DNA from: Candidatus Poribacteria bacterium
GTDB lineage: Bacteria > Poribacteria > WGA-4E > UBA9662
Length of the DNA: 45,957 nt
Assembly: GCA_030748495.1 (NCBI GenBank)
Contig: JASMLX010000045.1
Location: 1 to 45,957, forward strand
Direction of reading: 5' to 3'
The notes under the pieces: model-generated
What the model was told of the DNA's origin: nothing
Seen by the model: only the letters and a program-made list of their open reading frames with translations
The model's database searches: none
Shown: positions 43,795 to 45,957 of the stretch, in pieces
Layout of the letters: the number at the start of each line of letters is the position of its first letter
Position numbering within the stretch: position 1 is the first letter of the stretch
Made by a program: the position numbers and the translations under genes

Positions 43795-45156
43795 ATGGTC
43801 AGCCTACGGCAGATCTGTTTTCTTCTCCTGCTCGTTTTTGGAAGTGCTTTTACCACCGGATGTCTGGAGGATGGGCTACCTAGATCATTAAAGAGAGCAG
43901 AAGCGCTGACCCACAAAGGTGAGTTCGAGGCGGCAATTCAAATCCTAAAGCAATTTGTTAAGGATAATCCGTTTAATCCGGCTGGTCACTTGAAGTTAGG
44001 TGAAGCTTATGAATTGACCGACCAGACGCGCAAGTCGATCGCTGAGTTTCGGGAAGCCATCAGCCTTTTAGCCTCCCGGCCTAAAGAGCAAGTTGAGGCT
44101 CGAATCAACATCGTACGGGCCTACTTGAAGGTCGGTGATCGTAAGCGAGCCCATTTACAACTGCGCGCTATTTTGCGGTCAAATCCATCGGAGTCGGTAC
44201 TGCTCCAAGTTGCAGGCTATGTCACTAATACCTACCAAACGATCCAGCTAACTCAAGGCAAGTCAGACAACTACTCGCCAGCCTTCTCCCCGGATGGTCG
44301 TCAGATTGCCTTTTCTTCGTACCGTTTGGACAATGGTGAAATCTACCTGATGGACTTAACGGGTCGCATCCGACAACGGGTAACATTCAGCACCGATTTT
44401 AACGAAACCACGCCCGTTTTTCTCCGTGATCCAAACTATTTGCTCTATTGCCGGCAACCGAGAACATCCCGCCAGATTACGGTTACCCTGCAAGGGAGCG
44501 GCTCAACCCGTTTTTTCGCTGGCATTTATGTTTCGCATATCTACAACAAGACCGTGCAGGAACTTTTGCCCATCAAGCTGGGTGTTCGTGCGCCGAGCGC
44601 GTCACTTTCAGGTGACCAGGTGCTATACGAGTCTAATTTAGATGGTAACCTAGAGATCTATAGAATAGATCTGCGCAACCAGAACCTAGGGCAAATCGGC
44701 CAGGTCGAATCTGAGCGCCTAACCCACAGCGAGAAATCAGACGATGGGACACCACGCTATTTCCCAGCAGAAGAACGGATTATTTTCGTCGCTGCTCGCG
44801 ATAATGTTCACCAACTCTATAGCCTAGATGTCGGAAAAAAAGGTCCGTCCATGGAAAAACAAATCTTGAAAAGCAATTATGATTGCTATAATCCTGTCAT
44901 TTCGCCAGACGGACGACAGATCGCTTTCGTGGCAGCGCGGGACGGAGATATAGAGATCTACATGATGAATGCAGATGGCACCGATGTTCGTCAGATTACC
45001 AACGGCATCGGTATCTCAATCCACCCTACCTTTTCCCCCGATGGAAGCAAACTGGCTTTCGTTTCTGACCGCACCGATTCCTTTCATATCTACCTGATGG
45101 ATCTTAACCAGCCCAAGACCGCTACGGTGCTGGCGCAATACCTTCGTAACCTTTAA
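43795..45156 (+). CDS. TPR and PD40/TolB-like beta-propeller lipoprotein
   Basis: A lipoprotein of 453 residues from ATG 43795: LRQICFLLLLVFGSAFTTGC is a clean lipoprotein signal ending in the lipobox TTGC. The longer frame from 43729 would add 22 residues before it. About residues 30-140 hold TPR-like helices (GEFEAAIQILKQFV, HLKLGEAYELTDQTR). From about 150 on are PD40/TolB-like propeller blades: YSPAFSPDGRQIAFSSYRLDNGEIYLMDL, YNPVISPDGRQIAFVAARDGDIEIYMMNADGT, and IHPTFSPDGSKLAFVSDRTDSFHIYLMDL. The architecture suggests a surface or periplasmic scaffold or sensor. Confidence 0.85.
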   Translation: MVSLRQICFLLLLVFGSAFTTGCLEDGLPRSLKRAEALTHKGEFEAAIQILKQFVKDNPFNPAGHLKLGEAYELTDQTRKSIAEFREAISLLASRPKEQVEARINIVRAYLKVGDRKRAHLQLRAILRSNPSESVLLQVAGYVTNTYQTIQLTQGKSDNYSPAFSPDGRQIAFSSYRLDNGEIYLMDLTGRIRQRVTFSTDFNETTPVFLRDPNYLLYCRQPRTSRQITVTLQGSGSTRFFAGIYVSHIYNKTVQELLPIKLGVRAPSASLSGDQVLYESNLDGNLEIYRIDLRNQNLGQIGQVESERLTHSEKSDDGTPRYFPAEERIIFVAARDNVHQLYSLDVGKKGPSMEKQILKSNYDCYNPVISPDGRQIAFVAARDGDIEIYMMNADGTDVRQITNGIGISIHPTFSPDGSKLAFVSDRTDSFHIYLMDLNQPKTATVLAQYLRNL

Positions 45157-45182
45157 GCCAGAGACCAGAAAACGCATTCAGA

Positions 45183-45818
45183 TCACCGTTTTCGATGTTT
45201 CATCTGATCCAGGGCGATTCGAGCGACTCGTTGTGTCTCTTTATTCCCCTTCTCCAATGCTTCCGTCAATAGAGGGACAGCGGGTTGACCAATGTCTAGC
45301 AATGCACGAACCGATACGCGACGCACATTCCACTCTGGGTCGTCGAAGTTGTTGATCAAAGGAGGCATAATCTTTTCAATCGGTTGACCAATTTCGCCTA
45401 AAGCATAAGTTGCCTGGATTCGAACAGTTGTACTGGTGTGTTCCAAGGCTTGAATCAGAGAGTTAACGACTGGTTCACCCAGAGAGATTAGGGCTGAAGC
45501 AGCTGTTTGGCTAACATGTTGATCGTCATCGCCAAGTGAACCGATTAAAGCATGTGCCACTAAGTCTAAAGGCTGACCAATTTCACTCAACAGCCAAATA
45601 GTACTGGCACGAGTATATTCATCTTCTTCCTCGTTTAAGACCTCAATTAAAATCGGAACCGCCTCGGCACCGATTTGTCGAATCCTGTTGGGGGCTTCCG
45701 CACGTACATCCACCTCCGTTGCCCCTAACTGAGCGATCTGACGATAGACCTGCTCTTCTCCGTTCATACATCCGACAAAGCCGTAGATGGTAATACAAAA
45801 AAGAATCAGGCCAATCAA
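45183..45818 (-). CDS. HEAT-repeat lipoprotein (PBS-lyase HEAT-like)
   Basis: A 211-residue protein built of HEAT/PBS-lyase repeats, each with a conserved A-x-x-A-L-x-x-I/L-G/L pattern (IRQIGAEAVPILIEVLNEEE, ALISLGEPVVNSLIQALEHTS, ALGEIGQPIEKIMPPLINNF, ALLDIGQPAVPLLTEALEKG). The start is TTG 45818, giving a lipoprotein signal IGLILFCITIYGFVGC; no ATG is available before the upstream in-frame stop. No ribosome site is clear. It converges on the TPR/PD40 gene, 26 bases apart. Such solenoids bind partner proteins; the partner is unknown. Confidence 0.75.
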   Translation of the reverse strand: MIGLILFCITIYGFVGCMNGEEQVYRQIAQLGATEVDVRAEAPNRIRQIGAEAVPILIEVLNEEEDEYTRASTIWLLSEIGQPLDLVAHALIGSLGDDDQHVSQTAASALISLGEPVVNSLIQALEHTSTTVRIQATYALGEIGQPIEKIMPPLINNFDDPEWNVRRVSVRALLDIGQPAVPLLTEALEKGNKETQRVARIALDQMKHRKR

Positions 45819-45957
45819 GATAGAGTTAAAACTTTGGGTGTAGTCGTAAAAGAGTTACTAAACATGACACCTTTCAAGTAGTTTAAGAATGAGTTTTTTC
45901 TGTCATTGAATACTAGCATTTCTGTGATTGGATCTCCAAACATATTCCGCCAAATAC
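45819..45957. other. Window edge
   Basis: No gene is visible in the last 139 bases; the sequence is AT-rich, consistent with a promoter region for the HEAT-repeat gene. Confidence 0.35.

Noticed and set aside
1..45957. CRISPR arrays, rRNA and tRNA genes
   Set aside because: No regularly spaced direct repeats, no rRNA-like sequence and no cloverleaf-like segment were found on a read-through of the intergenic regions; a tRNA scan was not possible here.

Overview
The window looks like part of a bacterial chromosome from a sponge- or seawater-associated lineage with many secreted and catabolic gene families. The mix of DUF1501, sulfatase, SUMF1-fold, phytanoyl-CoA dioxygenase-like, ASPIC/UnbV-FG-GAP, LamG, mandelate racemase-like and many uroporphyrinogen decarboxylase-like genes is typical of Candidatus Poribacteria and, less so, of Planctomycetes-like groups. 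That assignment is an inference from gene content; no rRNA or tRNA gene was found to confirm it. GTG and TTG starts are common.

Left region (1-8.3 kb): mostly a graveyard. It holds an IS30-type transposase tail, a DUF1501 gene with two frameshifts and an internal deletion, a hsdS tail joined to a hsdM gene with several stops and frameshifts, a truncated PHB-depolymerase-like esterase, a sulfatase with three frameshifts and a small mandelate racemase-like remnant. A phytanoyl-CoA dioxygenase-like gene and a coiled-coil SUMF1-fold protein are the intact genes among them.

Middle left (8.3-21.7 kb): mostly intact single-copy metabolism and housekeeping. In order: alpha/beta hydrolase, glycerophosphodiesterase, sugar isomerase/epimerase-like TIM barrel, creatininase-like amidohydrolase, phosphonoacetaldehyde hydrolase (phnX), cation:proton antiporter, a YHS-TlpA fusion, a DnaJ homologue, uvrB with an unknown helical partner, and amtB followed by two hairpins.

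Middle right (22-31.4 kb): another decayed and duplicated area. A sulfatase C-terminal remnant and a broken URO-D-like gene precede an intact zinc-ribbon protein. Then come two diverged copies of a roughly 1 kb repeat, each carrying a dead mandelate racemase/MLE gene on the minus strand and each lying just upstream of a pair of secreted-protein genes on the plus strand. The first pair are beta-sandwich-like paralogues and the second pair are LamG-like paralogues. Although the two pairs are unrelated in their main domains, all four proteins end in the same short tail (K-x-x-x-x-W-x-x-[IV]-K), which looks like a lineage-specific C-terminal signal. This is the best candidate here for an undescribed system.

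Right region (31.4-46 kb): a secreted FG-GAP/ASPIC protein behind a large TPR protein; a URO-D-like gene with a single frameshift; a fused two-ATPase ECF-type ABC protein without its membrane partners; a GH88-like hydrolase; an aquaporin overlapping a polyol-type dehydrogenase; hemE and hemH, close together; a TPR/PD40 lipoprotein; and a HEAT-repeat lipoprotein. Housekeeping genes are intact while members of expanded catabolic families (sulfatase, URO-D-like, MLE, DUF1501) are repeatedly broken, which suggests real gene-family erosion rather than general sequencing error.
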